Source of the DNA: Rodentibacter rarus
Lineage (GTDB): Bacteria; Pseudomonadota; Gammaproteobacteria; Enterobacterales; Pasteurellaceae
Assembly: GCF_001998965.1 (NCBI RefSeq)
Contig: NZ_MLHJ01000070.1
Span: forward strand, 1-44,404
DNA: 44,404 nt
Direction: 5' to 3'
Part shown: piece by piece, positions 26,987-37,122 of the stretch
Numbering within the stretch: the first letter of the stretch is position 1
Layout: each line of letters starts with the position of its first letter
Notes under the pieces: generated by a model
Database searches by the model: none
Seen by the model: only the letters and a program-made list of their open reading frames with translations
What the model was told of the DNA's origin: nothing
Position numbers and translations under genes: made by a program

Positions 26987-28003
26987 CTATTTTTTATAAC
27001 GTTTTCCTAATTCAGTATAACGTTTTACCGCTTTACGAATTTGTCCAGATTTCGGTCGACGGCGAGGTTTGGTTACATCAAGTTTGCTTTCTGTTTCCGG
27101 AGGTAGCCCCACTAATCCTCTCAGATAGTTCACTTTCTCAAGATCCATTTCTTCCCATCCGCCCCGTGGCAAACCTTTCATCAATTGAATATTGCCATAA
27201 CGAATACGGATTAAACGGCTGACTTGAATACCTTGTGATTCCCACAGACGGCGTACTTCACGATTACGTCCTTCTGTTAAGGTCACATCATACCATTGAT
27301 TCATACCGACCCCACCGGTAAATTTAATTTCCTTAAAATTTGCCGGGCCGTCTTCAAGCTGAACGCCTTTGCGTAAACGAGCCAACATCACGTCATCCAC
27401 TTGTCCGAACACCCGCACGGAATATTCACGCTCTACTTCACGGCTTGGGTGCATAAGGCGGTTTGCCAATTCACCATCGGTGGTAAATAATAATAATCCG
27501 GAGGTATTAATATCCAAGCGCCCCACTGCAATCCAACGAGCACCATTTAAGCGTGGTAAACGATCAAATACTGTTGCACGTCCTTCGGGATCACTCCGGG
27601 TACAAAGCTCCCCTTCCGGTTTGTAATACATTAACACACGACACATTTCTTTTTGTGCCTGCTGAAGATTAATAACACGACCGTCAATACGCACTTTCAC
27701 CCCGGAATGCACATCAATGCGATCACCCAAAGTAGCCATTTTTCCATCGACACTGACCCGATTTTCTGCAATCATCGCTTCAATTTCACGGCGTGATCCT
27801 TGCCCGGCGCGCGCTAAAACTTTCTGTAATTTTTCCCCTTCCAGTTTAGGCTGCATTTTTTGTGAGGGGGATTTTCCTTTCACTGAAAATTCTCGTCCCA
27901 AAATAGCCGCACTTTTGCTTTCTTTGCGCTCAAAGTGCGGTCGATTTTCTTGCAGTTTTTCACTACGTTTATGGGTATTTTTTCTTGATTGATTGGTTTT
28001 CAT
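26987..28003 (-). CDS. rluB: 23S rRNA pseudouridine synthase RluB
   Basis: This 338-aa protein is of the RsuA/RluB/E/F family, which converts U2605 of 23S rRNA to pseudouridine in E. coli. An S4-like RNA-binding domain ([19 protein letters not shown], about 57-115) precedes the catalytic domain with the Asp-containing motif [20 protein letters not shown]. The N-terminal 50 residues are highly basic, and the tail ([18 protein letters not shown]) is basic as in RluB. It reads into cysB with about 9 nt between. An uptake sequence lies at 27933-27941. Confidence 0.92.
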   Translation of the reverse strand: MKTNQSRKNTHKRSEKLQENRPHFERKESKSAAILGREFSVKGKSPSQKMQPKLEGEKLQKVLARAGQGSRREIEAMIAENRVSVDGKMATLGDRIDVHSGVKVRIDGRVINLQQAQKEMCRVLMYYKPEGELCTRSDPEGRATVFDRLPRLNGARWIAVGRLDINTSGLLLFTTDGELANRLMHPSREVEREYSVRVFGQVDDVMLARLRKGVQLEDGPANFKEIKFTGGVGMNQWYDVTLTEGRNREVRRLWESQGIQVSRLIRIRYGNIQLMKGLPRGGWEEMDLEKVNYLRGLVGLPPETESKLDVTKPRRRPKSGQIRKAVKRYTELGKRYKK

Positions 28004-28043
28004 TATATGTCCTTTGTCGCTTTCACAAGCGTCTTAGTATAAG

Positions 28044-28667
28044 TTAAATAAACGGTGCGGTAGAACCGCTTCCTTCACGCAAAATAACCGGTGTATCTTC
28101 TGTTAAGTCTACCACCGTGGTGGGATCTTGTCCCAAATAACCACCATGAATGATTAAATCTACTTGGTGTTCTAAACGTTCCCGAATTTCTTCAGGATCG
28201 GATTGAGTGAGATATTCTTCGCCGGGTAACATCAGAGAACAAGAAAGAATAGGCTCCCCCAATGCACTGAGTAAATCTAAAGCGATTTGATTATCCGGCA
28301 CCCGTAAGCCAACCGTTTTACGCTTTGATGTCATTAAACGACGTGGTAATTCTTTTGTTGCGGTCAGAATAAAGGTATAACGTCCAGGTGTATTATTTTT
28401 GATTAAACGGTAAGCAACATTACTCACTGTGGCGTAATGAGAAAGCTCGGATAAATCACGGCACACCAAGGTAAAATTATGCCCTTCCGGTAATTGACGA
28501 ATCGCAATAATGCGATCCATCGCCTGTTTATCCCCAAGTATGCAACCTAATGCATAGCCGGAATCCGTGGGATAGACTATCACCCCACCTTTACGTAAAA
28601 TTTCTACTGTTTGATTGATTAAACGCACTTGTGGATTTTCAGGATGAATGTAAAAAAACTGACTCAT
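28044..28667 (-). CDS. yciO: YciO/Sua5-family protein
   Basis: This 207-aa protein has the Sua5/YciO/YrdC fold, which binds double-stranded RNA or nucleotides; the related TsaC/Sua5 make threonylcarbamoyl-AMP for tRNA t6A. Typical motifs are GGVIVYPTDSGYALGC and GRYTFILTATKELPRR, and KRKTVGLRVPDN. The length and sequence fit YciO, whose own role is less sure. It precedes rluB in the same direction (41 nt), as in E. coli. Confidence 0.88.
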   Translation of the reverse strand: MSQFFYIHPENPQVRLINQTVEILRKGGVIVYPTDSGYALGCILGDKQAMDRIIAIRQLPEGHNFTLVCRDLSELSHYATVSNVAYRLIKNNTPGRYTFILTATKELPRRLMTSKRKTVGLRVPDNQIALDLLSALGEPILSCSLMLPGEEYLTQSDPEEIRERLEHQVDLIIHGGYLGQDPTTVVDLTEDTPVILREGSGSTAPFI

Positions 28668-28739
28668 AATTTTTCCTTAAAAATATTATCGGGATTATAC
28701 ACCTTTTATCGTTACGTTATAAAAACTTGTTATAAAAAA

Positions 28740-28771
28740 ACCGCACTTTGAACACGTTATCAAAGTGCGGT
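28740..28771 (-). terminator. sucD terminator built from paired uptake sequences
   Basis: ACCGCACTTTG (28740-28750) and CAAAGTGCGGT (28761-28771) form an 11-bp stem with a 10-nt loop. On the minus strand it is followed by a T-run. Both arms are perfect Haemophilus-type uptake cores. Confidence 0.85.
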
Positions 28772-28788
28772 CATTTTTCAATGTGTTT

Positions 28789-29658
28789 TTAGCTGAGTAA
28801 CGTTCTTAATGCAGAACCAATTTCTGCTAAGCTTCGTACTGTTTTCACCCCTGCACCTTCAAGCGCAGCAATTTTATCCTCAGCCGTCCCTTTCCCGCCA
28901 CTGATAATGGCCCCGGCGTGTCCCATACGTTTACCTTTTGGTGCGGTGACACCTGCAATATAGCCCACCATTGGTTTGGTGATATGGGCTTTAATATAAG
29001 CAGCCGCCTCTTCTTCGGCAGAACCACCGATTTCACCAATCATTACAATGGCTTCGGTCTCCTGATCATCTTGGAAACGTTTTAAAATATCAATAAAACT
29101 TGAACCCGGAATCGGATCGCCACCAATCCCCACACAAGTAGATTGCCCAAAACCTTCGTCAGTGGTTTGTTTTACCGCTTCATAAGTTAAGGTTCCGGAA
29201 CGGGACACAATGCCAATTTTCCCTTTTTTATGAATATTTCCCGGCATAATCCCTATTTTACATTCATCCGGTGTAATTACCCCCGGGCAATTCGGACCAA
29301 TCATTATCACGCCCGTTTCATTCAATTTTTGCTTCACTGTCAACATATCAAGCGTAGGGATACCTTCGGTAATACAAACAATCAGTTGAATTCCTGCATC
29401 AATGGCTTCTAAAATCGCATCTTTACAAAATGGGGCGGGAACATAAATCATTGTCGCAGTCGCACCGGTAGCCTCAACCGCTTCTCTAACGGTATTAAAT
29501 ACCGGTAAGCCTAAATGGGTACTTCCCCCTTTATTTGGTGATACGCCCCCTACTAATTTTGTGCCATAGGCAATGGCTTGCTCGGAATGAAATGTACCCT
29601 GTGCACCGGTAAACCCTTGGCAAATGACTTTGGTTTCTTTATTAATTAATATCGACAT
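28789..29658 (-). CDS. sucD: Succinyl-CoA synthetase alpha subunit
   Basis: This protein of about 289 aa carries the phosphohistidine of succinyl-CoA synthetase (H246 in [15 protein letters not shown]). The CoA-binding N-terminus shows [20 protein letters not shown] and [21 protein letters not shown]. The ATG at 29658 overlaps the sucC stop (TGATG) and follows AGGAGAAAAGTG; a GTG one codon upstream is also open. With sucC it makes ATP (or GTP) from succinyl-CoA in the TCA cycle. It ends at a paired uptake-sequence terminator. Confidence 0.96.
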   Translation of the reverse strand: MSILINKETKVICQGFTGAQGTFHSEQAIAYGTKLVGGVSPNKGGSTHLGLPVFNTVREAVEATGATATMIYVPAPFCKDAILEAIDAGIQLIVCITEGIPTLDMLTVKQKLNETGVIMIGPNCPGVITPDECKIGIMPGNIHKKGKIGIVSRSGTLTYEAVKQTTDEGFGQSTCVGIGGDPIPGSSFIDILKRFQDDQETEAIVMIGEIGGSAEEEAAAYIKAHITKPMVGYIAGVTAPKGKRMGHAGAIISGGKGTAEDKIAALEGAGVKTVRSLAEIGSALRTLLS

Positions 29659-30827
29659 CACTTTTCTCCTTTCGCTGCATTCACCACGGCTTGTGCTGCC
29701 TCTTGTAAACTATTGGCGGCAATTAAATTCACGCCGCTTTCCGATAAAATTTTACGCCCTAATTCTGCATTGGTCCCTTCCAAACGGACAACCACAGGCA
29801 CCTCAACCCCCACGTCTTGAATAGCGGCTATCACCCCTTCCGCAATGAGATCACAACGGACAATCCCCCCAAAAATATTCACTAAAATCGCTTTTACTGC
29901 CTCATCAGTGAGAATAATTTTGAAAGCTTCAGCAACCCGTTCTTTTGTCGCACCGCCTCCCACATCAAGGAAATTTGCCGGCTCTCCGCCATAGAGTTTA
30001 ACAATATCCATTGTGCCCATAGCCAATCCTGCCCCATTGACCATACAGCCGATATTGCCCTCTAAGGCCACATAATTTAACTGATGTTTTTCTGCTTCGG
30101 CCTCACGCAAGTCACTTTGGCTTAAATCACGTAAAGCCAATAAATCTTTATGGCGGAACAAGGCGTTATCATCAATGGCGACTTTCGCATCCAAGCAAAC
30201 CAAATTGCCTTGTTTTGTGATGACAAGAGGATTTATCTCCAAAAGGGAAAGGTCTTTTTCGACAAATAATTTCGTCAGTTGTACGAATATATGGGTAAAT
30301 TGTTTATTTTGCTCACCACTTAGCCCTAATTTAAACGCTAATTCTCGCCCCTGATACGGCATTCCGTCAAAAAGTGGATCAATTGATACGGTGTGAATTA
30401 AATTTGGAGTATCACGTGCCACATCTTCAATATTCACCCCACCGGCAGTCGATGCCATAAAAACAATTTTTTGTGAAGAACGATCAATGACTGCACCAAG
30501 ATAAAGCTCTTTATCAATATCGCAGGTTTCTTCAATATAGATGCTGTTCACCGGCTGACCGTGCTTATCCGTTTGAAATGTCACCAGTCTATTACCTAAC
30601 CATTTTTTTGCAAAGGTGTGGGCTTCTTCTTCATTATGAACGAGTTTTACCCCGCCGGCTTTTCCTCTCCCCCCCGCATGGACTTGACATTTTGCCGCCC
30701 AAACATCACCGTTAAGCTGAAAAAGCGCCATAACGGCATCCTCTGCTGAGTGACAAATCACCCCGTCACTTACCGGCAATCCATATTCTTTAAAAAGCTG
30801 TTTTGCTTGATATTCATGTAAATTCAT
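29658..30827 (-). CDS. sucC: Succinyl-CoA synthetase beta subunit
   Basis: This 389-aa protein is the ATP-grasp subunit. It starts [20 protein letters not shown], has [15 protein letters not shown] near residue 50, EINPLVIT near 198 and [16 protein letters not shown] near 321 in the CoA-ligase-like C-terminal domain. It overlaps sucD by 1 nt. In E. coli sucABCD form one operon; here a terminator-like stem separates it from sucB, so it may have its own promoter in 30828-30893. Confidence 0.96.
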   Translation of the reverse strand: MNLHEYQAKQLFKEYGLPVSDGVICHSAEDAVMALFQLNGDVWAAKCQVHAGGRGKAGGVKLVHNEEEAHTFAKKWLGNRLVTFQTDKHGQPVNSIYIEETCDIDKELYLGAVIDRSSQKIVFMASTAGGVNIEDVARDTPNLIHTVSIDPLFDGMPYQGRELAFKLGLSGEQNKQFTHIFVQLTKLFVEKDLSLLEINPLVITKQGNLVCLDAKVAIDDNALFRHKDLLALRDLSQSDLREAEAEKHQLNYVALEGNIGCMVNGAGLAMGTMDIVKLYGGEPANFLDVGGGATKERVAEAFKIILTDEAVKAILVNIFGGIVRCDLIAEGVIAAIQDVGVEVPVVVRLEGTNAELGRKILSESGVNLIAANSLQEAAQAVVNAAKGEK

Positions 30828-30893
30828 TCTTTCACCTACATTTTTACGTATGATTGAGTCATACTGGAAAGTATCATATTTTTTTAGAAAAAC

Positions 30894-30923
30894 AAAAGTG
30901 CGATCAAAATTGACCGCACTTTT
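30894..30923 (-). terminator. Terminator-like stem between sucB and sucC
   Basis: AAAAGTGCGATCAA (30894-30907) and TTGACCGCACTTTT (30910-30923) pair over 14 positions with one mismatch and a 2-nt gap; on the minus strand T-rich sequence follows. One arm is a perfect uptake core (30913-30921), the other has one change. Confidence 0.7.
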
Positions 30924-30926
30924 TAC

Positions 30927-32156
30927 TTAGATTTCTAAAAGTAGTCTTGTTGGATCTTCTAATAATTCTTTAATGGTTACAAGGAAACCAACAGATTCTT
31001 TACCATCAATTAATCGATGATCATAAGAAAGCGCTAAATACATCATGGGACGAATCACCACTTCTCCATTAAGAGCAATTGGGCGTTCTTTAATAGCATG
31101 CATACCAAGAATTGCACTTTGTGGTGGGTTGATGATTGGCGTGGACATTAATGAGCCGAATACACCGCCGTTTGTAATGGTGAAATTACCGCCGGTTAAA
31201 TCTTCCACAGTTAATTTTCCGTCCCGCCCTTTTTCTGCGAGGGTTTTAATTTGTTTTTCAATTTCTACCATACTGAGCTTGTCACAATTACGCAACACGG
31301 GAGTGACTAACCCTCGTGGTGTGGAAACGGCAATGCTAATATCAAAATAGTTATGGTAAACAATATCATCGCCATCAATCGAAGCATTGACTTCCGGATA
31401 ACGTTTTAAGGCTTCAACAACGGCTTTAATATAAAATGACATAAACCCTAAACGCACACCATGTTGTTTATCAAATTTTTCACCGTAAGTTTTACGCAAA
31501 TTCATTATTGGTTGCATATCCACCTCATTAAAAGTGGTGAGCATTGCCGTGCTGTTTTTGGCTTCCAGTAACCGTTCAGCGATACGTTTACGTAGCCGTG
31601 TCATTGGTACACGTTTTTCGGAACGGGCACTATATGCCACAGTACTGATCGTGTTTTGTTCTGTTGCAACTTGCTCTTTCATTTTTTGAGCCTCTCGCTT
31701 GCTGAGTTCACGTTCAATATCTTCGCGGGTGAGCCGTCCCCCCACACCGGAACCTTGAATTTGTAAGGCATCGAGATCATGTTCTGCTAATAAACGACGA
31801 ATTGCCGGACTTTGATCCATTGCATTATGGTGGCTATTTTCAATGGCTGCATTTTTACGATCCGCCGGTGTAGGCTCATTACTTTCTTTTATCGTAGCCG
31901 TACTAAAATCACCGGCCTGAGAAGTGGACAGTTTCCCTAATACCTGTTTACTAACGACTGTCGCTCCCTCCGATTCTAAAATTTCAACGAGTACACCATC
32001 AGACAGTGCCGGCACTTCTAACACCACTTTATCCGTTTCAATTTCCACTAATACTTCATCGCGTTTTACTGCCTCGCCCACTTTTTTGTGCCACGTTGCG
32101 ACTGTCGCATCGGAAACGGACTCTGGGAGATCGGGAACAAGAATTTCAATTGTCAT
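30927..32156 (-). CDS. sucB: Dihydrolipoyl succinyltransferase (E2 of 2-oxoglutarate dehydrogenase)
   Basis: This 409-aa protein is the E2 core of 2-oxoglutarate dehydrogenase. The N-terminal lipoyl domain has the modified lysine at K43 in [13 protein letters not shown]. An E3-binding domain ([18 protein letters not shown], near 119) and a catalytic domain follow; the active-site histidine is in [17 protein letters not shown] near 380. The single lipoyl domain is as in E. coli. It follows sucA with an 86-nt gap and is in the same direction. Confidence 0.97.
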   Translation of the reverse strand: MTIEILVPDLPESVSDATVATWHKKVGEAVKRDEVLVEIETDKVVLEVPALSDGVLVEILESEGATVVSKQVLGKLSTSQAGDFSTATIKESNEPTPADRKNAAIENSHHNAMDQSPAIRRLLAEHDLDALQIQGSGVGGRLTREDIERELSKREAQKMKEQVATEQNTISTVAYSARSEKRVPMTRLRKRIAERLLEAKNSTAMLTTFNEVDMQPIMNLRKTYGEKFDKQHGVRLGFMSFYIKAVVEALKRYPEVNASIDGDDIVYHNYFDISIAVSTPRGLVTPVLRNCDKLSMVEIEKQIKTLAEKGRDGKLTVEDLTGGNFTITNGGVFGSLMSTPIINPPQSAILGMHAIKERPIALNGEVVIRPMMYLALSYDHRLIDGKESVGFLVTIKELLEDPTRLLLEI

Positions 32157-32242
32157 AGGATTTTCCTTTTTATTTTTAGCCTTTTGTCGGGAAACTGGCG
32201 ATACACTTTTCCCGACAAATCTTTGTGATTTTTAACCGCACT

Positions 32243-35056
32243 TTACAAGGTTAGCGCATCATTCACTAATTGCTTTTGCTGTTTTGTATGTAATGACATA
32301 TACCCGACTGCCGGTGAAGCCGAGGCCGGACGCCCTGCATAGCTGAGTTTCACTCCATCAGGAATAGAACTCTCAAAATTATGCTTACTACTGTACCAAG
32401 CCCCTTGATTGAGCGGTTCTTCTTGACACCACACATAATCTTTCACGTGAGCATAAGGTTCAAGGACTTTTTTCACATCTTCATGAGGATAAGGATAAAG
32501 CTGTTCAATTCGAATAATTGCCACATCGGTTTGATGATTAGCACGACGTTGCTCCAATAAATCATAATAAACTTTACCTGAACACAACACGACACGTTTA
32601 ACCCCTTTCGGATCAAGTTCATCCACTTCACCAATCACCGTTTGGAACGCCCCGTTAGTGAGTTCATCAAGTGTTGATACCGCTAAAGGATGGCGTAGTA
32701 AAGATTTTGGAGAAATCGCAATTAATGGTCGGCGCATTTTACGTAAAGCCTGACGGCGTAACATATGGTAAACCTGTGCCGGGGTAGAAGGGATACAAAC
32801 TTGCATATTTTGTTCCGCACAAAGCTGTAAATAACGTTCTAACCGTGCGGAAGAATGTTCAGGACCTTGTCCTTCATAGCCGTGCGGTAACAACATCACC
32901 AAACCACACATTCTTCCCCATTTTTGTTCTCCTGAACTGATAAATTGGTCAATCACAATTTGTGCACCATTGGCAAAATCGCCAAATTGTGCTTCCCAAA
33001 TAGTGAGTGTTTTTGGATCTGTGGTCGCATAACCATATTCAAAAGCCAGTACTGCTTCTTCCGAAAGGACGGAATCCCACACTTCAAAACGCCCTTGATT
33101 GGCGTGTAAATGGGTAAGCGGTACATAGCCTGTACCATCATTTTGGTTATGAACAACGGCATGACGATGGAAGAACGTCCCCCGTCCGGCATCCTCACCG
33201 GATAGACGCACATTAATTCCCTCATCCAGCAAAGTGGCATAAGCCATGGTTTCAGCCATTCCCCAATCAAATAATTTCTCACCTTGATACATCGCTTTTC
33301 GATCATGATAAATTTTTTCCACCCGAGGATGGGCGCGTAAACTTTCCGGGTATTCACAGACACGTTTAGCAAGCGTGACGAAACGCTCTTGTGGGAAGGC
33401 GTTTTCATAGGGTGATGTCCAGTCGTAATTCAGATATTGCAGCCAATCCATTTTGGCGGTATCCATCTCACGCCATTCTGTCACAACACGATCACCGTTA
33501 TCTAAGGCATCACGATAAAGATTCATCATTTCAATGGTTTGTTCTTCACTGAGCACACCCTCTGCCACTAAGCGATCGGCATAGACTTTGCGTGGTGTTG
33601 GATGTTTTTTGATAATGCTATACATCATCGGCTGAGTGGCCAATGGCTCATCGGCTTCATTATGTCCATGACGACGATAAGAAATTAAATCAATGAAAAT
33701 ATCCCGTTTAAATAGGTTACGATATTCCACCGCCATACGAGCAGTAAAAGCGACAGCTTCCGGATCATCGCCATTAACATGGATAATCGGTGCTTGGATC
33801 ATTTTCGCAATATCGGTGCAATATTCTGTGGAACGGGTGTCGTTCGGATTTGAGGTAGTAAAGCCAATTTGGTTATTGATTACAATACGAATTGTGCCGC
33901 CTACGGTATAACCTCGTGCATTGGACATATTTAAGGTTTCTTGTACCACACCTTGCCCTGCTACAGCGGAATCACCATGGACGGTGACGGCTAATACTTG
34001 GACCCGTTCAAGATCGTTTCTCTTGGTTTGACGTGAGCGAACCGCCCCAATCACCACTGGGCTGACAATTTCCAAATGAGACGGATTGAAAGCCAGGGTT
34101 AAATGAACCAAGTTATCTTCTACTGCAAAATCAGAAGAAAAACCTTGGTGATATTTCACATCACCTGTGCGATCACCTGAATGTTTACCGGCAAATTCAT
34201 CAAACAAATCTTCCGGTTTTTTACCCAATACATTGACGAGCATATTCAGACGCCCACGGTGCGCCATCCCCATCACAATATCTTTTACGCCTTGCTTACC
34301 GGCATGACGAATAATTTCTTTCATCAATGGAATAAAGGCATCGCTCCCCTCTAAGGAAAAACGTTTTGCGCCGGGGAATTTTGCCCCAAGATAACGTTCC
34401 AGTCCGTCTGCTGCGGTTAATTCATTAAGAAAATTAATTTTTTCTTGATGGGTAAAGAGCGGTTGATTTAAGCGACTTTCTAATTTGTTTTGAAGCCACA
34501 TTTTTTGTTCCATATCCTGCACGTGCATAAACTCTAAGCCAATAGAACCACAATAGGTTTCTTTCAGCATATCGTTTAATTCTGCGAGGGTGATGGTGTC
34601 ACGTTGATAGACATAATGATTAATATTGAAGGTTTCGTTGAGATCTTGTTCCGTAAATCCATGATAACGGTAATCTAATTCCGGCACACTAGACACTTTC
34701 CAACGATAGTAATTCAGAGGATCAAGGTTTGCTTCCAAATGACCTCGGAATCGATAAGCATTAATAAACTGTAGAACTTTCACTAATTTTGCACTGGCTT
34801 CCGGATCAATCACAGTAACAGTTTCCGAGCTATTTTCACGCGCCAAACGACGAAAATAATCACGAACCGGTGAATGAGGTTGTTCAAGTGCGGTTGATTT
34901 TGGAAAGGAATCGAACGTGTTCTTCCAACTCCCATCAATAGAATCAGGGTCATCCAAATAACGTTCGTATAATTCTTCGATATAGGCTTGGTTTGCACCA
35001 CCTAATGCCGTTGTTGCCAACCATTCATCAAAAGCTTTGTTTGGTTGCATATTCAC
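32243..35056 (-). CDS. sucA: 2-oxoglutarate dehydrogenase E1 component
   Basis: This 937-aa thiamine-diphosphate enzyme decarboxylates 2-oxoglutarate and passes succinyl to SucB. Visible family segments are MGMAHRGRLNMLVNVLGK near 270, VHGDSAVAGQGVVQETLNMS near 360, the ThDP/Mg region GDDPEAVAFTAR and YRRHGHNEADEP, and GRGTFFHRHAVVHNQ near 625. The length equals that of E. coli SucA. Its stop codon overlaps a perfect uptake core (32235-32243). The upstream region carries a CRP-like site. Confidence 0.97.
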   Translation of the reverse strand: MNMQPNKAFDEWLATTALGGANQAYIEELYERYLDDPDSIDGSWKNTFDSFPKSTALEQPHSPVRDYFRRLARENSSETVTVIDPEASAKLVKVLQFINAYRFRGHLEANLDPLNYYRWKVSSVPELDYRYHGFTEQDLNETFNINHYVYQRDTITLAELNDMLKETYCGSIGLEFMHVQDMEQKMWLQNKLESRLNQPLFTHQEKINFLNELTAADGLERYLGAKFPGAKRFSLEGSDAFIPLMKEIIRHAGKQGVKDIVMGMAHRGRLNMLVNVLGKKPEDLFDEFAGKHSGDRTGDVKYHQGFSSDFAVEDNLVHLTLAFNPSHLEIVSPVVIGAVRSRQTKRNDLERVQVLAVTVHGDSAVAGQGVVQETLNMSNARGYTVGGTIRIVINNQIGFTTSNPNDTRSTEYCTDIAKMIQAPIIHVNGDDPEAVAFTARMAVEYRNLFKRDIFIDLISYRRHGHNEADEPLATQPMMYSIIKKHPTPRKVYADRLVAEGVLSEEQTIEMMNLYRDALDNGDRVVTEWREMDTAKMDWLQYLNYDWTSPYENAFPQERFVTLAKRVCEYPESLRAHPRVEKIYHDRKAMYQGEKLFDWGMAETMAYATLLDEGINVRLSGEDAGRGTFFHRHAVVHNQNDGTGYVPLTHLHANQGRFEVWDSVLSEEAVLAFEYGYATTDPKTLTIWEAQFGDFANGAQIVIDQFISSGEQKWGRMCGLVMLLPHGYEGQGPEHSSARLERYLQLCAEQNMQVCIPSTPAQVYHMLRRQALRKMRRPLIAISPKSLLRHPLAVSTLDELTNGAFQTVIGEVDELDPKGVKRVVLCSGKVYYDLLEQRRANHQTDVAIIRIEQLYPYPHEDVKKVLEPYAHVKDYVWCQEEPLNQGAWYSSKHNFESSIPDGVKLSYAGRPASASPAVGYMSLHTKQQKQLVNDALTL

Positions 35057-35145
35057 CTCGAATGATATTATTTGTTAAGTTCGCTCAACATTATACATAG
35101 GATTAAAAAGGAAAAAATATTACATTTAAAAGTTTGTTACAAATT

Positions 35146-35161
35146 TGTGATCTAGCTCAAC
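35146..35161. promoter_or_regulatory. CRP-like site upstream of sucA
   Basis: TGTGATCTAGCTCAAC has a perfect left half (TGTGA) and partial right half (TCA) of the CRP consensus with the normal 6-nt spacer. It lies about 95 bp before the sucA ATG, and sucA is catabolite-regulated in relatives, so cAMP-CRP control is plausible. Confidence 0.4.
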
Positions 35162-35287
35162 AATATTTTTAATTTTTAACTAAAAACAAAAAAACAACAA
35201 ATACTTAGCCAAAATTTTAGTAGTTTAAAAATGTGATCTATAAATATATCCATTATTAAAATAATACGTGTATTCAGACTAAACTAA

Positions 35288-35324
35288 AAGGACTTAGTCC
35301 TGTGAAATACAGTGCCAAGTCCTT
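35288..35324 (-). terminator. Probable fnr terminator
   Basis: AAGGACTT (35288-35295) and AAGTCCTT (35317-35324) form an 8-bp outer stem, with an inner CTGT/ACAG pairing. On the minus strand T-rich but interrupted sequence follows. It lies 51 bp past the fnr stop. Confidence 0.5.
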
Positions 35325-35374
35325 AGTTTAAATAAGTCTAAATGTTAAAATCAGCGCAAATACTACGCCTTATT

Positions 35375-36148
35375 TTATTCCTTCATCGTAATCTTTGTTT
35401 TATTTGTTCCTGTAAGTTCAATTAGGGCATTAATATCATTAATCGTAATGTATTTACCTTGTACTGAAAGCACGCCTAGTTTTTGAAACCGCCCTAAGAG
35501 ACGGCTAATTGTTTCAACCGTTAAACCAAGATAGTTACCAATATCACCACGCGTCATTGTTAAACGAAATTCTCTTGCGGAGAATCCTCGGGCTGAATAA
35601 CGCCTTGAAAGGTTATGAATAAAAGCGGCGAGTCGTTCTTCCGCATTCATTTTTGAAAGCAACAGAATCATTTCTTGATCACTTTTTATTTCACTACTCA
35701 TCAAACGAATAATCTGTTGCCGAAGTTTCGGCATTTTACCGGAGAGATCATCTAAAATATCAAAAGGGATTTCACACACCATTGCAGTTTCTAATGCTTG
35801 AGCGAAGCTTGGATGTTGCATATTCGTGATCGCATCAAAACCAACGAGGTCACCAGGCAAATGGAATGAGGTAATTTGTTCTTCACCGGCTTCGCTAATG
35901 GTATAGCTTTTAATTGTACCGGAACGAATAGCATAAATAGAGTTAAGTGTATCTCCCGCTTTGAATAATACTTGGGATTTTTGGATGGGTTTTTTACGTT
36001 CAATAATATTGTCAAGTTGATCAAGTTCGTGTTCATTTAGTGTAAAAGGAATACAAAGTTGGCTAATACTACAATCCTGACAATGAATTGCACAACCACC
36101 TGATTGAATCCGACGTCCTGCCTTAGTGTCTGAAACGAAGTTTTTCAT
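35375..36148 (-). CDS. fnr: FNR oxygen-responsive global regulator
   Basis: This 257-aa CRP/FNR-family protein is the anaerobic regulator. Cluster-ligand cysteines are visible in [16 protein letters not shown] near residues 19-32, with a further Cys in MVCEIPF near 126. The helix-turn-helix [20 protein letters not shown] near 213 is identical in pattern to E. coli FNR. A half-matching FNR site (TTGAT-N4-CGCAA) lies at 36177-36190, about 30 bp upstream of the ATG, so autoregulation is possible but weakly supported. Confidence 0.96.
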   Translation of the reverse strand: MKNFVSDTKAGRRIQSGGCAIHCQDCSISQLCIPFTLNEHELDQLDNIIERKKPIQKSQVLFKAGDTLNSIYAIRSGTIKSYTISEAGEEQITSFHLPGDLVGFDAITNMQHPSFAQALETAMVCEIPFDILDDLSGKMPKLRQQIIRLMSSEIKSDQEMILLLSKMNAEERLAAFIHNLSRRYSARGFSAREFRLTMTRGDIGNYLGLTVETISRLLGRFQKLGVLSVQGKYITINDINALIELTGTNKTKITMKE

Positions 36149-36222
36149 TTAACCCTCAGATAAAGATAGTGTAAAATTGATCTAACGCAAAGATTTTAAC
36201 ACTAAATAGGCACTTTAAGAAG

Positions 36223-36321
36223 ATGGCAGCAGAAAAATTAACAAGGAAAAGACTGATTCAAATTTTAGTTGTATTATGTATCTTAATTACCGCATTTATT
36301 TGGCGGTATTTCCTTTCTTAA
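36223..36321 (+). CDS. Putative 32-aa single-helix membrane protein
   Basis: A short frame from ATG 36223 to TAA 36321 would encode 32 residues: a basic N-terminus (EKLTRKR) followed by a hydrophobic helix (QILVVLCILITAFIW) and a short tail. It is divergent from fnr and lies before the tRNA-Leu promoter. The ribosome site (AAGAAG) is close and modest. The topology is like that of many bacterial small membrane proteins; function unknown. Confidence 0.45.
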   Translation: MAAEKLTRKRLIQILVVLCILITAFIWRYFLS

Positions 36322-36391
36322 AAACTTCATCGGTTAATGATTTATTTTTGCTTAATTTTAAATCAAATAAATAAAATCTAACATTTTTTAC

Positions 36392-36419
36392 TTGATACAA
36401 GTTTGGATATGCGTATAAT
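36392..36419 (+). promoter_or_regulatory. Promoter of tRNA-Leu
   Basis: TTGATA (36392-36397) and TATAAT (36414-36419) are separated by 16 nt and placed 15 nt before the mature tRNA 5' end, a good sigma-70 promoter. Confidence 0.75.
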
Positions 36420-36434
36420 CCACCTCGTTCCCAA

Positions 36435-36520
36435 GCCTGGGTGGCGAAATTGGTAGACGCAGCGGATTCAAAATCCGCCGGTGAATAACCGTGTCGGTTC
36501 GAGTCCGACCCTAGGCACCA
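36435..36520 (+). tRNA. tRNA-Leu (anticodon CAA)
   Basis: An 86-nt class II tRNA with encoded CCA. The acceptor stem GCCTGGG pairs with CCTAGGC (one G-T). The D-loop has GGTAGACGC, the anticodon stem-loop is GCGGATTCAAAATCCGC with anticodon CAA, there is a long variable arm, and the T-loop is GGTTCGAGTCC. It reads UUG leucine codons. Confidence 0.95.
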
Positions 36521-36521
36521 A

Positions 36522-37122
36522 AATTTTGGGGACTGTCTTTTATAACTTCCCCCACTTTTTGAAGTGGTGCTCAAATTTTATCTTCAACAAAATAAAGTCT
36601 ACCTTTGATTCGCCAAACATTCCCCGTCAAACAAATCATCACATTAAGATGATAAATAGCTTAATCTCAATAAAAACACCCGCCTGAGTTTAAACTTACC
36701 GACATACCAGCGGTTAAAAACAAGATGTGACTTATGAAGATATCGACTATGACAATAATGAGTGTATTCAGATGAAACAAAATAACTCAGTCCTTAGATT
36801 TTAAGTTTAGCTATAAATAAGGCCTTGTCAAAAGAGAGGCTATAAGATTTGGGATTTTTCGTGTGAGTTCATTTTCAATGAATAAAAAAAAGTGCCTCGG
36901 GAGAGACACTACTCGGAAAGCAAAACTTATGTCGGCTATTTAAGATAGCACTTATTTTGATTGCGTTCAGAATACGCCTGTCAAAAAATTTATGCAAATA
37001 TTGATTTTCAAATTTGTGAAGTAAGTCACGGTTTTTCTTAAATTTTTTATAAAAATCTAGCTTTCATTAGCCGGTGTTTAATCCAACTTTGGGAATATAG
37101 CTCAAACACAGCCTTTTATTAC
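36522..37122. other. Gene-poor 600-bp region between tRNA-Leu and mrp
   Basis: I see no supported gene. A weak hairpin CCACTT-TTTG-AAGTGG (36552-36567) after the tRNA may be its terminator. A repeat-like segment (36762-36795) resembles the one between sucA and fnr. The rest is AT-rich with scattered short dyads. The position next to a tRNA makes it a possible site of past insertions, but no integrase or attachment repeat is visible. Confidence 0.5.

Larger units (their letters stand above)
35057..35374. other. Intergenic region between sucA and fnr
   Basis: This 318-bp AT-rich stretch holds no gene that I can support. It contains the sucA promoter region with a CRP-like site, an fnr-side hairpin and the first copy of a GTGTATTCAGA-containing repeat (35269-35279) that recurs at 36762-36772. 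Confidence 0.6.

Noticed and set aside
32953-33408. A 151-aa frame inside sucA on the same strand
   Set aside because: It is an alternative frame of the strongly conserved sucA gene; its composition is not protein-like.
36177-36190. FNR autoregulatory site upstream of fnr
   Set aside because: Only the left half (TTGAT) fits the consensus; the right half matches poorly, so it is not listed as a feature.
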